Counted from the first letter of the stretch, positions 1 to 7,972 are shown. The stretch: DNA of 8,323 nucleotides from Deltaproteobacteria bacterium (GCA_019307645.1 JAFDJF010000062.1:1-8323), one strand, 5' to 3'. The notes: generated from the sequence alone by a model not told the origin. Numbers and translations: made by a program.

Positions 1-220
1 TAGCCAGCCTGTCAATTGTGGGTGTTTCATAATACTCGGATCCCATGTATCCAACGTCTTTCCATCCGAGGTCATCAATAAGTATAAATACTATATTCGG
101 TTTATCATTAGTTGGGCGAGCGGTATTGTTCTTACATGAATTTAACAAAAGACCTGCCATAAATGCCCCTAATGCAGCAGTTGATAAGCTTAACAAAACT
201 CTTCTTTCCATATTAAACAT
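1..220 (-). CDS. Sulfatase, lipoprotein, N-terminal part only
   Basis: This is the first 73 codons of a sulfatase that continues past the left edge. Seen: a charged start with adjacent arginines (R6-R7), a hydrophobic stretch, and a lipobox LNSC with the lipidated cysteine at residue 29. The sulfatase N-terminal signature [14 protein letters not shown] follows (residues 40-53), then TPTIDRLA. D49 and D50 match the paired aspartates that bind the active-site calcium in type I sulfatases. The formylglycine motif (C/S-x-P-x-R) lies outside the window, so catalytic competence cannot be judged. The start at 220 is preferred over the in-frame ATG at 211 because AAGGAG sits 9 nt upstream. It is the third gene of the leftward operon, 28 nt after the GH106-like gene. 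GC is about 38% by hand count, far below its neighbour. Confidence 0.9.
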   Translation of the reverse strand, partial: MFNMERRVLLSLSTAALGAFMAGLLLNSCKNNTARPTNDKPNIVFILIDDLGWKDVGYMGSEYYETPTIDRLA

Positions 221-229
221 ATGCGTTTT

Positions 230-235
230 CTCCTT
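230..235 (-). promoter_or_regulatory. Ribosome binding site of the left-edge sulfatase
   Basis: AAGGAG on the minus strand, 9 nt before the ATG at 220. It supports the first of two nearby in-frame ATGs as the start. Confidence 0.7.
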
Positions 236-248
236 TTGAAACCGCATC

Positions 249-3137
249 TCAGTTTTGTTTTACCGGCTGCAGCGTCACCGGCCCTATCAGGCCCGAGGGA
301 ACCAGCGGGCTGCTTTTTGTGTGCTGCCCCTGCATGTTGGTGCGGGTTATGCGCTCTTCTTCAGGAAGGAACCGGTCGCCTACAAGGCGATTATTCCAGA
401 CGTTGGTGACTTTCACTTCGAGCAGGTGAGAGCCTTTGCTGAGCAATTTTGCCGGGACATTAACGCGGAAGGGAAAGGTCCAGACGGTCCCGAGATCCTG
501 CCCGTCAATACTTACTTCGCCAACTTCGTATACCTTGCCGAGGTCCAGCCAGAAGTCTCCGGCCGCGGCCTCGGGCATTTCAAACTGGATGGAGTAGGTG
601 GCAGTGCCTGAAAAATACTTGATGCCGGACTCTTCTGACCTTGTCCAGTCGATCAGCTTGTCCCATTCCACGGATTCGGGCGCAAGCCTGCCGGGCTGGA
701 ATCTCACCGTCCATTTCCCTTTGATCGGGATCCTTTTTTCTGGTGTGTCTGCGAAAATAGGGGCAGGTTTTTCCAATAGATGACCATCGCGGCGGAACAC
801 GACGAAGGCCGACCCGATCGCCGGAAGCTCCAGCTCGATGTGGCAGGAGTTGTCGGGCTGGCGGCTGACTGCCTTTGGCGAACATATTTCCCCGGTGACG
901 GGATACCAGATTTCCGGTCTTCCCTCGGTATCACGGAACCGGCAGAGCAGTGTTTTGGCTTCCGCTGCGCCATTGCAGACGAAATAGACGTCGGCATTAT
1001 CAGCGCGGCGATGGATGTAATCGATCCGGTCCGGCCCCTCCTGGGAGCCTCCCTTAAGCACTGTAAAGTCGGGTGTTACACCCATCTCTGCCAGCACCTG
1101 GCGCGATGTCATATTCGTGAAAACCTTGCCTTTGCCGAATTTCCGGCTGCGGGGGGCCTTTTCCTGAGACGAATCAGCAGCGCCCCAGAGCTCCGCACCG
1201 ATCCCCGCCACCATCCGGTCAGCCTCTGGATATCCGGTCAGCGAATGGGTGCGCACCGGCCGAACCGGTCCTACTATGGCTGCGCCCTGTCGTACGAGCT
1301 CTTGGATTTTTTGTAAGACAGCGAGGTCAATATGATCGTGTGCAGGCAGAACCATCACTCTGTATCGCATATCACCCACGACCAGCTGCCCGGTTTCGGG
1401 ATCGACCTTCATGCGATTGATGATTGAGTTTGCATCTATATAATCGTAATCGTATCCGCTGCCCAGCGGTCGAAAATCTACCGGTACCGCCCGTCCGCAG
1501 TGGAGGCATTTGTCCAGGGTGTAGCGGGGCTCGATGTTTGGGTCGATCCGGCGGGAAGGCACGAGGTTCGGCGCCTGGTCGCCGTAATAAAAGCAAACGC
1601 CCGCGACAAAATCGCCTCGCTGCATCATATAGGAGCAGCGTCCCATGTAGGCGAGCATGGGACCGGACTGCTTCCACCAGGTATTGTTGGCGTTGAAGTG
1701 TTCACCGGCGTGATACACATATCCGGGCAGACCCGCTTCCGGCGGATTGTGGGCAAAGGTATGGAAAGTCAGGCGGTTCAGTCCAGCACAAATTGCGACA
1801 TCAAAGAGCTGCTTGTAGTGCAGCGGCCCGTCCAGCCAGTTGCGCCAACCGGTGAAGGATTCCGAGTCGACGAAGCGGCGCCCATAGAGGTGGGCCGCGC
1901 TGGCCGCCTCTTTGGTTACCCAGAAACGCTTGCCGTTCCAGAATTCACCCCGAGGGATATCCGCTTCGCCAAGTGCCCAGATCGGATCAACCCGGGGAAA
2001 GCCTCCGTGACCCGCCTCGGCGCAGAGTTCCATGCCGTGCCGATTCAGCACTTCGCGGCTGACGCGGAAATGTCGTTCGGTTATAAGCTCGCCGACGGTC
2101 TTGCGGTAGTCGGCCACAAAGCGGGTCTGGACATCCAGATCATCCAGTGTCCAGCCTTCCAGCAGCGGCAGGTATCTGCCGGGATCATAACCCCTGCGTT
2201 TTCTGAACTCGTCAGGAAAATCCTCGGTCCAGTCATTTGCCGCATCGACTTCATAGCTGTCATGACTCATGATTTTCAAGATTTCGTGTCCCGGGTCAAC
2301 TTCTCCCAGCTTGTTGATCATGTGCAGCATGTGTCTTTCGGTCGCCTCGGCGCTGAGATGGTCGATAAGCAGACCGTCGGAGTTGGGGCTGGGAACGACC
2401 AGCCCCTGATTGGTGCCGCGGCAGACGAAGCGCAGGACCGTCCATTTCCCCTCTGGTACATCCCAGGTGAGCACTCCCTCCTCATCCATGTTGCCGGTCA
2501 GGTCTATCCCGAGATCGGGCGAGCCGAGTTTTTTGTCTTCTGACCGGGGAACCGCCAGCACGGATATGTCGGAATAGTAGGTCTCATCATCGCAGGGCAG
2601 GGGAAGCACAGCGTTCAATTTTTGTGGCCCCGTCACCATAAGGGAACTGCTGGCGATCCGCTTGCTGCCGTCCTCCTTCTTGACCCATGCGCCACCGGCG
2701 TTCCAGCTGCTGGCAGCGATCATATTGAGTTCGAGTCCCAGCCTCTTGGCTTCGCTCATCGCATGTTTGATGTTTTTTAGGGATTCTTCGCCGAGAAAAG
2801 CCGGACCGGCGGGAACCATATTGACAGGCCGGTAGACACCGACATCCCAGATCTCAAAACCGCGCATACCCAGTGCTTTGGCTTCTTCCATCTCGCGGGT
2901 CATCCGTTCATGATCAACCGTGCCGTTCAGCCAGCACCAATACGCCCCCGGCCTCGCTTCCAGAGGAGGATTCACAAATGCTTCGGGTGAGATCGTATCG
3001 AAAGACTTTGATTTGGAGTCATTGTTCCCGTCGAGAGCGGCGGCCGATCTGAGATCCTCCTCTGAGCAACCGACAAACGCACGCAGGACCGTTAGGATCA
3101 GGATGGCTCTGATCAGTGCCGTGATATGTGGCTTCAT
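249..3137 (-). CDS. GH106-like glycoside hydrolase (putative alpha-L-rhamnosidase), lipoprotein
   Basis: A 962-residue exported enzyme, probably removing terminal alpha-L-rhamnose or a related sugar; activity is inferred from family resemblance only. Seen: hydrophobic signal ending FVGC (C24), with acidic residues (SEED) right after the cysteine. Family motifs follow in order: [12 protein letters not shown] (61-72), [19 protein letters not shown] (80-98), SSWNAGG (143-149), DSYE (293-296), GYDP (316-319), AEAGHG (373-378), PRGEFW (395-400), DSESF (424-428), YYGDQAPN (517-524). A C-terminal beta-sandwich resembling GH2 sugar-binding domains (about 845-958) has the LDLGKV, VWNNRL and TRTN motifs. 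E296 and E426 are the best catalytic candidates, conserved in the second copy. A CxxC-bearing insert (CLHCGR, 544-549) is absent from that copy. Stop-to-start gap to the upstream sulfatase is 11 nt, implying co-transcription. Length fits the family. Confidence 0.87.
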   Translation of the reverse strand: MKPHITALIRAILILTVLRAFVGCSEEDLRSAAALDGNNDSKSKSFDTISPEAFVNPPLEARPGAYWCWLNGTVDHERMTREMEEAKALGMRGFEIWDVGVYRPVNMVPAGPAFLGEESLKNIKHAMSEAKRLGLELNMIAASSWNAGGAWVKKEDGSKRIASSSLMVTGPQKLNAVLPLPCDDETYYSDISVLAVPRSEDKKLGSPDLGIDLTGNMDEEGVLTWDVPEGKWTVLRFVCRGTNQGLVVPSPNSDGLLIDHLSAEATERHMLHMINKLGEVDPGHEILKIMSHDSYEVDAANDWTEDFPDEFRKRRGYDPGRYLPLLEGWTLDDLDVQTRFVADYRKTVGELITERHFRVSREVLNRHGMELCAEAGHGGFPRVDPIWALGEADIPRGEFWNGKRFWVTKEAASAAHLYGRRFVDSESFTGWRNWLDGPLHYKQLFDVAICAGLNRLTFHTFAHNPPEAGLPGYVYHAGEHFNANNTWWKQSGPMLAYMGRCSYMMQRGDFVAGVCFYYGDQAPNLVPSRRIDPNIEPRYTLDKCLHCGRAVPVDFRPLGSGYDYDYIDANSIINRMKVDPETGQLVVGDMRYRVMVLPAHDHIDLAVLQKIQELVRQGAAIVGPVRPVRTHSLTGYPEADRMVAGIGAELWGAADSSQEKAPRSRKFGKGKVFTNMTSRQVLAEMGVTPDFTVLKGGSQEGPDRIDYIHRRADNADVYFVCNGAAEAKTLLCRFRDTEGRPEIWYPVTGEICSPKAVSRQPDNSCHIELELPAIGSAFVVFRRDGHLLEKPAPIFADTPEKRIPIKGKWTVRFQPGRLAPESVEWDKLIDWTRSEESGIKYFSGTATYSIQFEMPEAAAGDFWLDLGKVYEVGEVSIDGQDLGTVWTFPFRVNVPAKLLSKGSHLLEVKVTNVWNNRLVGDRFLPEEERITRTNMQGQHTKSSPLVPSGLIGPVTLQPVKQN

Positions 3138-3140
3138 GAT

Positions 3141-3146
3141 CTCCTC
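3141..3146 (-). promoter_or_regulatory. Close-set ribosome binding site of the leftward GH106-like gene
   Basis: GAGGAG on the minus strand lies only 3 nt before the ATG at 3137, shorter than usual. The upstream sulfatase stops at 3149, so the site sits between stop and start. Translational coupling to the sulfatase is plausible. Confidence 0.5.
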
Positions 3147-3148
3147 GT

Positions 3149-4660
3149 CTAGAATTTCTTTGGTCTGTTCATGGGGCTCTGCACCATGAAATTGGCCGGC
3201 TTATCGCCGAAAAAGTACGGAATAGCGCCATTACGATTCACTTTATAACCCCATTCCTCCAGGTAGTGCTCTTTGGGGTGGAACTCATCACCCGTCTGTT
3301 GGAGTTTGGTCTGAAGCATATCCTCCAGTTTTTTCTGCAATTCAGTATGATCATCCACGCCTACCAGGTTCTTCATCTGGTATGGGTCAATATGGTTGTC
3401 ATACAGCAGCCACGGGTCGTCAGAAGTGCGGACATAGGTATACCGCGAGGTACGGATGCCTCTGAATGCTTTTCTGTCAGGGAAATCAAAGGGGGATACC
3501 ATCATGAACAGAGCGGCCCGATCTTCATCCAAATTCCTGTTAAGAATAAAACGCGAAAGATCCTCTCCTTCTATCGTCTCAGGAATTTCGATATCCGCAA
3601 GCGACAGCAGCGTCGGCAAGATGTCCGGTGTGTTGATCGGCGCCCTCACCGAACTCCCCTTTGGGCCGCTGGCCGCAGGAAAACGCAATAGAAAAGGAAC
3701 ACGTATAGATTCGTCCCAGGGACGCTGCTTTCGCTTGGGTGGCTGTCCCTGCGATCCGAGCATCTCGCCATGGTCGGAGGTGAAGACGAAGATCGTGTTA
3801 TCTGCCGCCCCGGTTTCTTCCAGGGTCTCATAGAGGTCCCCGACACAACTGTCGAGCGCTGTGCAATGAGCATAGTACCCTTGCGCTTCGTTCCGGGCCA
3901 GATCCTTCATCTCTTCCGGCACATTGGGCCGCAGCATGATGGAGTCTACCGGATACTGCTGCTTGAGTTTCTCCGGCGCATATCTATGGGGAAAATGAGG
4001 GCCGCCATAGGCCATTATCAGCAGGAACGGCTTGTCGGCTTCCGCATGTTCCCGGATGTACTTCTGAGCATCTTGTGTTTGGGGATAGGCATCATAGCCT
4101 TTCCACTTGAGTTTGGTCGGATCATCGCCTGCATAATAAAAGGATTGGTTGTACTCATGGGTGCACTCCAGCACCTTCCAGTAGTCGAAGCCCTGGCAGC
4201 GGTTCCTCGGGATGAAGACATCACGGCCATGTCCGTCCAGATGCCATTTACCAATATATGCAGTCTGGTAGCCTGCTCTTTTGAATATCTCCGCGAGGCA
4301 CAGCTCTCCGCTCGGCAAAAAGATATCGTTCATGAACATTCCCGTGCTGAGCGGATACCTGCCCGTCATCAGCGACGCGCGATAGGGCGTGCAGACCGGG
4401 CAGACCGAGACCGCATTCTCAAAGTTGATGCTCCGGGCGGCCAAAGAATCCAGATGGGGCGTCTTCACATTGGGATCGCCGGCATATCCGGTGGCCTGGG
4501 CCCGCCATTGGTCAGTCAGCACAAAAACAATATTCGGCTTATCCGCCCCCCTGCCGGTTTGTCTTCCCCTAGCACACCCGGACAGAGCTAAAGGCAATGC
4601 ACTCCCGGCATAAACGCCGCGTCTCAAAAACTCACGTCTCGATATGCTGCTATAAGCCAT
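3149..4660 (-). CDS. Type I sulfatase (formylglycine-dependent), probable Tat lipoprotein
   Basis: Hydrolyses sulfate esters, probably on a glycan. Seen: twin-arginine signal SRREFLRR (residues 7-14), hydrophobic stretch, lipobox ALSGC (C29). The sulfatase N-terminal signature KPNIVFVLTDQW (41-52) follows. The catalytic motif is C90-T-P-Y-R94, followed by ASLMTGR; C90 is the residue converted to formylglycine. GKWH (137-140, K138 and H140), H222 and TSDHG (295-298, metal ligands D296 and H297) complete a standard active site. Q51 replaces the second aspartate of the usual DD pair, a variation known in the family. The 503-residue length is normal. It is the first gene of the leftward operon and directly precedes the GH106-like gene, fitting desulfation before glycoside cleavage. 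No strong Shine-Dalgarno site is seen before the ATG (only GAGAAG). Substrate and sulfatase subfamily are not assignable by eye. Confidence 0.94.
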   Translation of the reverse strand: MAYSSISRREFLRRGVYAGSALPLALSGCARGRQTGRGADKPNIVFVLTDQWRAQATGYAGDPNVKTPHLDSLAARSINFENAVSVCPVCTPYRASLMTGRYPLSTGMFMNDIFLPSGELCLAEIFKRAGYQTAYIGKWHLDGHGRDVFIPRNRCQGFDYWKVLECTHEYNQSFYYAGDDPTKLKWKGYDAYPQTQDAQKYIREHAEADKPFLLIMAYGGPHFPHRYAPEKLKQQYPVDSIMLRPNVPEEMKDLARNEAQGYYAHCTALDSCVGDLYETLEETGAADNTIFVFTSDHGEMLGSQGQPPKRKQRPWDESIRVPFLLRFPAASGPKGSSVRAPINTPDILPTLLSLADIEIPETIEGEDLSRFILNRNLDEDRAALFMMVSPFDFPDRKAFRGIRTSRYTYVRTSDDPWLLYDNHIDPYQMKNLVGVDDHTELQKKLEDMLQTKLQQTGDEFHPKEHYLEEWGYKVNRNGAIPYFFGDKPANFMVQSPMNRPKKF

Positions 4661-4751
4661 AATCTTCTCTTACCATTTGAGCTTGTTCATTGCAATATTT
4701 ATGAAATATCCGTGATGTTCCTTATCGCCCGATTTTGTGCTTCTCATACAT

Positions 4752-4763
4752 GGGCGTCAGGTC
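4752..4763 (+). repeat. 12-nt intergenic repeat, copy A
   Basis: GGGCGTCAGGTC, ending 105 nt before the GH106-like start codon at 4869. An exact copy lies at 8081-8092, ending 99 nt before the next rightward gene. Both are in divergent intergenic regions and in the same orientation. It could be a shared operator, or the edge of a REP-like element (sequence here continues CTTGTTTTAAGTG). Confidence 0.6.
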
Positions 4764-4792
4764 TTGTTTTAAGTGTGTCATTTTTTGATTTT

Positions 4793-4820
4793 TTGACCTT
4801 ATCTTTTTAGATGTGATAAT
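4793..4820 (+). promoter_or_regulatory. Sigma-70-like promoter for the rightward GH106-like gene
   Basis: TTGACC (4793-4798), a 16-nt spacer, then GATAAT (4815-4820). Each box matches the sigma-70 consensus at five of six positions. A start near 4827 would give a leader of about 42 nt. The region 4661-4868 is AT-rich and lies between divergent genes. I could not identify an equally good promoter for the leftward sulfatase operon. Confidence 0.55.
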
Positions 4821-4868
4821 CTCATTCAGGAAATCATTATCTTTAAACCCTATCATTTTAATGGAACA

Positions 4869-7862
4869 ATGAAAAAAACAATGAAAAAAAAGAGTGTTGT
4901 TTTTATGATGGCTATCATTTTAGCCGGCTGCAGTCGCACGGAAACGGGCCATGGGGAGCTTGCCGCAGGATTCCAGAATCCGGGCCGGCAAGCCCGGCCG
5001 AGGGCCTATTGGAACTGGTTGAACGGATCCGTGACGCTCGAGGGTTTGACGCGTGATCTGGAAGAGGCGAAGGATAAGGGGCTCGTCGGCCTGGAAATGT
5101 GGGATACCGAGGCGATGAGAAATCCTGGCGGTTTTGTTCCGGCAGGTCCGCCCTTTATGGGTTCGGAATCAGTCGCTTTCATGCATCACGCAATGAAAGA
5201 AGCCAGACGCCTGGACCTGGACCTGGGTCTGATCACCTCCAGCGGCTGGAACGCCGGCGGCCCCTGGATACCTCCCGAGCTGGCGAGCAAAAACCTGTTC
5301 TTTACAAGTGTCGCTATCAACGGGCCTGGCCAGATCACCCGGAAACTTCCTTTCCCGGAAGTCCCCCGCCTTTGCCCAAAAGGACAAGATGGATTACCGA
5401 AGTGGTATCTCGACGTGGCCGTCCTGGCATGGCCGGACTCAAAGGATAAAGTAATTGACGGTCCATCAAAAGTGATCGATATTACCGACAGGCTTATTAA
5501 TGGGGAATTGATTTGGACGGCACCTGCCGGCCGCTGGCAGGTTGTGCGATATGTCTGCAGTAACAACGGCCAGCAGTTGATTGCCGCCAGCCCGAATTCC
5601 AAGGGGCCGTTCATCGATTTCCTGGATCCGGAAGCTACGCGTTTTCACTTTGAGTACATCATTGACAGGCTTGGATTAACAAAAGGCGGCGATCCCGACA
5701 GCCCCTTGAAATACCTTGAAGTCGATAGCATGGAACTGCACGAAGGTATTCAATGGACTCCGAAATTCCCTGAATGGTTTAAACAGTATCATGGGTATGA
5801 TCCCGTTGCCTGGCTGCCTGTTTTGACCGGGTGGACTTTAAAAGATAAGGCCACGAGTGGCCGGTTTCAATATGACTACAAGAAGACAGTCAGCGACCTG
5901 CTGATATTCAGCCACTATACAACCGGCAGCGAAATCTGCTCTGAATACGGCCTGTTACTTGTAGGTGAAGCCGGAGGCCCAGGCCCTCCTATCTGGGATA
6001 GCTGTCCGGTAGACGCCCTGAAGGCACTGGGCAACGTGGGGATACCGCGCGGTGAATTCTGGATCAAGAATCGGAATAACATTTTTCTGGTCAAAGAGAT
6101 CGCCTCCGCGGCACACATCTATGGCAAACCGTATGTCGATGCAGAATCGTGGACCACCTGGCGCCGTTGGAAGGACAGCCCGTTCGTTCGTAAGCAGCTC
6201 GTAGACAGGGCATTTTGTGAGGGCCTCAACCGCATAACCTATCACGGTTATTCGCATTCACCCGTAGAGGTCGGCTATCCCGGACGCAGCTATCACGCAG
6301 GTGTCGATATGAACCCTCAAGTCGTATGGTGGTCAAAGGCCCGGCCGTTTATGGACTACCTTGCTCGCTGCTGTCATATGCTCCAGCAGGGTCTTTTTGT
6401 CGCGGATGTCGCGTATTACTACGGCGACCAGGCCCCAAATTTCTGGCCCGCATTTGCCAATGTTCCAGAGAAACCTCTGCTTGACGGCTTGGGCGCAGGC
6501 TTCGATTATGATGTTGTCAACAGCGATGTTATCGTCAATCGCATGTCTGTTAAAGACGGCCGGATAGTCTTTCCTGACGGCATGTCATACCGCGTTCTCG
6601 TACTACCCGATAAGCGAGACATGCAGCTTGAAGTGCTCGTCAAACTGGAGACATTGGTCTCCAACGGTGCAACAATCATCGGCCCTAAGCCATTGGATGT
6701 TCCCGGTATGCAGGATCATGAATCGCGTGGTGTAAAACTGCGTGCGTTGGCTGACATGATGTGGGGAGCATGTGATGGAACCACGGTCAAGCAGAACAGT
6801 TATGGCAAAGGCAAGGTTGTTTGGGGTTTGACCCCGCTGCAATGGCTATCGCAAGAATCTATCGGACCGGACTTTTCCTGCCAGGTTGAAAAACATCAAT
6901 CGGATCTGGATTACGTTCACCGGCAGACAAAAGACACAGACATCTATTTCATAAGAAACAAATCCTTATCAGAGGTAAACGCTGATTGTCTGTTCCGTGC
7001 AAAGGGTCGAACGCCACAGCTTTGGGATCCGGCCGATGGCAGCATGGAACCGATGTTTGTTTACAAGGCGGTGGACGGTGGAACCCGTGTGCGGCTTGAC
7101 CTGCCCCCGGGCGGGTCGGTCTTTGTGGTGTTTGTGATGATTGACACAAGTCACGCACAGGGCCGTATCGATTCTGTGATCCGAACTTCAGAAATGAACC
7201 ATGCCTCGCTTCCAGCGTGGCGGATCGAAGAATTTGGCAAAACATCTATCACGCTCCAATGCTGGCAGAACGGACAGTACACATTAACGGACAACAACGG
7301 TCAAAAGAAACGGGTTCCAGTTGACACTCTCCCTGCGCCGCTGATACTTGCAGGTGAATGGCAAGTGGCTTTTGATCCCAAGTGGGGTGCGCCGGCACAA
7401 ATCACGCTGCCAAAGCTTATTTCATGGACCGATCATGGAAACCAGGGCGTTAAATACTATTCCGGCGCCGGTTTCTATTCCAAAACAATACATGTCCCTT
7501 CGGAATGGCTTGTCTCCGGGCGAAAGGTCCATCTGGATTTGGGTGATGTCCGCGAACTTGCTGAAGTTTTTGTTAACGGCAAATCAGCCGGTGTGCTTTG
7601 GAAACCGCCTTTCAGGGCTGATATTACTCCGCTTGTCAAACCTGGCGCCAATATATTGAAGATCGAAGTCATGAACATGTGGATCAACCGCCTGGCCGGC
7701 GACCAGAATCTCCCAGCGGAAAAGAAATTCACCCGCACCAATATAACCTTCGACGGATACAGGGGCAAACCTGGAACATGGCAAGTCCAGCCGGCAGGTC
7801 TCTTAGGGCCCGTCAGGCTTCTGCCATCGGTCAATGTCATGGTATATATTGACGGCAGGTGA
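4869..7862 (+). CDS. GH106-like glycoside hydrolase (putative alpha-L-rhamnosidase), lipoprotein, second copy
   Basis: A 997-residue exported enzyme, a diverged paralogue of the gene at 249-3137; activity is inferred from the GH106-like family. Seen: lysine-rich start, hydrophobic stretch and lipobox ILAGC (C21). Motifs in order: ARPRAYWNWLNG (42-53), TRDLEEAKDKGLVGLEMWD (61-79), SSGWNAGG (124-131), DSME (286-289), GYDP (309-312), GEAGGPG (366-372), PRGEFW (393-398), DAESW (424-428), YYGDQAPN (517-524). The C-terminal beta-sandwich (about 863-985) has LDLGDV, MWINRL and TRTN. Candidate catalytic residues are E289 and E426. Relative to its paralogue it has about 45 extra residues between FVVF (752-755) and the sandwich, and a different last dozen residues. 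No Shine-Dalgarno site precedes the ATG; the in-frame ATG at 4881 is an alternative start giving the same signal peptide type. It is transcribed away from the sulfatase operon. Confidence 0.87.
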   Translation: MKKTMKKKSVVFMMAIILAGCSRTETGHGELAAGFQNPGRQARPRAYWNWLNGSVTLEGLTRDLEEAKDKGLVGLEMWDTEAMRNPGGFVPAGPPFMGSESVAFMHHAMKEARRLDLDLGLITSSGWNAGGPWIPPELASKNLFFTSVAINGPGQITRKLPFPEVPRLCPKGQDGLPKWYLDVAVLAWPDSKDKVIDGPSKVIDITDRLINGELIWTAPAGRWQVVRYVCSNNGQQLIAASPNSKGPFIDFLDPEATRFHFEYIIDRLGLTKGGDPDSPLKYLEVDSMELHEGIQWTPKFPEWFKQYHGYDPVAWLPVLTGWTLKDKATSGRFQYDYKKTVSDLLIFSHYTTGSEICSEYGLLLVGEAGGPGPPIWDSCPVDALKALGNVGIPRGEFWIKNRNNIFLVKEIASAAHIYGKPYVDAESWTTWRRWKDSPFVRKQLVDRAFCEGLNRITYHGYSHSPVEVGYPGRSYHAGVDMNPQVVWWSKARPFMDYLARCCHMLQQGLFVADVAYYYGDQAPNFWPAFANVPEKPLLDGLGAGFDYDVVNSDVIVNRMSVKDGRIVFPDGMSYRVLVLPDKRDMQLEVLVKLETLVSNGATIIGPKPLDVPGMQDHESRGVKLRALADMMWGACDGTTVKQNSYGKGKVVWGLTPLQWLSQESIGPDFSCQVEKHQSDLDYVHRQTKDTDIYFIRNKSLSEVNADCLFRAKGRTPQLWDPADGSMEPMFVYKAVDGGTRVRLDLPPGGSVFVVFVMIDTSHAQGRIDSVIRTSEMNHASLPAWRIEEFGKTSITLQCWQNGQYTLTDNNGQKKRVPVDTLPAPLILAGEWQVAFDPKWGAPAQITLPKLISWTDHGNQGVKYYSGAGFYSKTIHVPSEWLVSGRKVHLDLGDVRELAEVFVNGKSAGVLWKPPFRADITPLVKPGANILKIEVMNMWINRLAGDQNLPAEKKFTRTNITFDGYRGKPGTWQVQPAGLLGPVRLLPSVNVMVYIDGR

Positions 7863-7960
7863 TTCCGCCCGATGAGGAGGTCCTCTTCCGATGGCGCCGT
7901 GGTTGGGAACAAAATCCCGACCAGAACCCAGATGCATAAGATACGCTTGAAATGTAACAT
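7863..7960 (-). pseudogene. Orphan gene front: ribosome site and signal peptide without a body
   Basis: An ATG at 7960 on the minus strand is preceded by GGGAG with 7-nt spacing and by a plausible promoter. The first 33 codons encode a typical Sec signal peptide: basic start (HFKR), hydrophobic ILCIWVLVGILF, then PTTAPSEEDLLIGR. Beyond 7863 the frame stays open to 7475 but runs antisense through the conserved C-terminal domain of the rightward GH106-like gene, where its translation looks like a shadow. I infer a 5-prime remnant of an exported-protein gene cut by a rearrangement. Alternatives are a genuine antisense-overlapping gene of 162 codons or chance. The original product is not recognisable. 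Confidence 0.42.
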
Positions 7961-7967
7961 GTGGTGA

Positions 7968-7972
7968 CTCCC
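7968..7972 (-). promoter_or_regulatory. Ribosome binding site of the orphan gene front
   Basis: GGGAG on the minus strand, 7 nt before the ATG at 7960 and preceded by seven adenines. It is the main reason to place the start here rather than at the upstream in-frame ATG at 8029. Confidence 0.5.

Noticed and set aside
780..1316. A 178-codon open frame on the plus strand
   Set aside because: Antisense shadow of the leftward GH106-like gene with unconvincing composition.
1500..2543. A 347-codon open frame on the plus strand
   Set aside because: It lies entirely antisense to the conserved catalytic region of the leftward GH106-like gene, has no ribosome site or signal, and its translation resembles no protein; a high-GC shadow frame.
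3770..4591. A 273-codon open frame on the plus strand
   Set aside because: Antisense to the sulfatase, including its catalytic motif region; no own start signal and no recognisable domain.
4661..4752. A promoter for the leftward sulfatase operon
   Set aside because: AT-rich stretches such as CATAAATATT on the minus strand are present, but I found no -35/-10 pair with proper spacing.
7874..7885. Inverted repeat GAGGA-GG-TCCTC after the rightward GH106-like stop, as a terminator
   Set aside because: The 2-nt loop is too small and no T-run follows directly. The T7 tract at 7973-7979 has no hairpin before it and reads as the A-run ahead of the leftward ribosome site.
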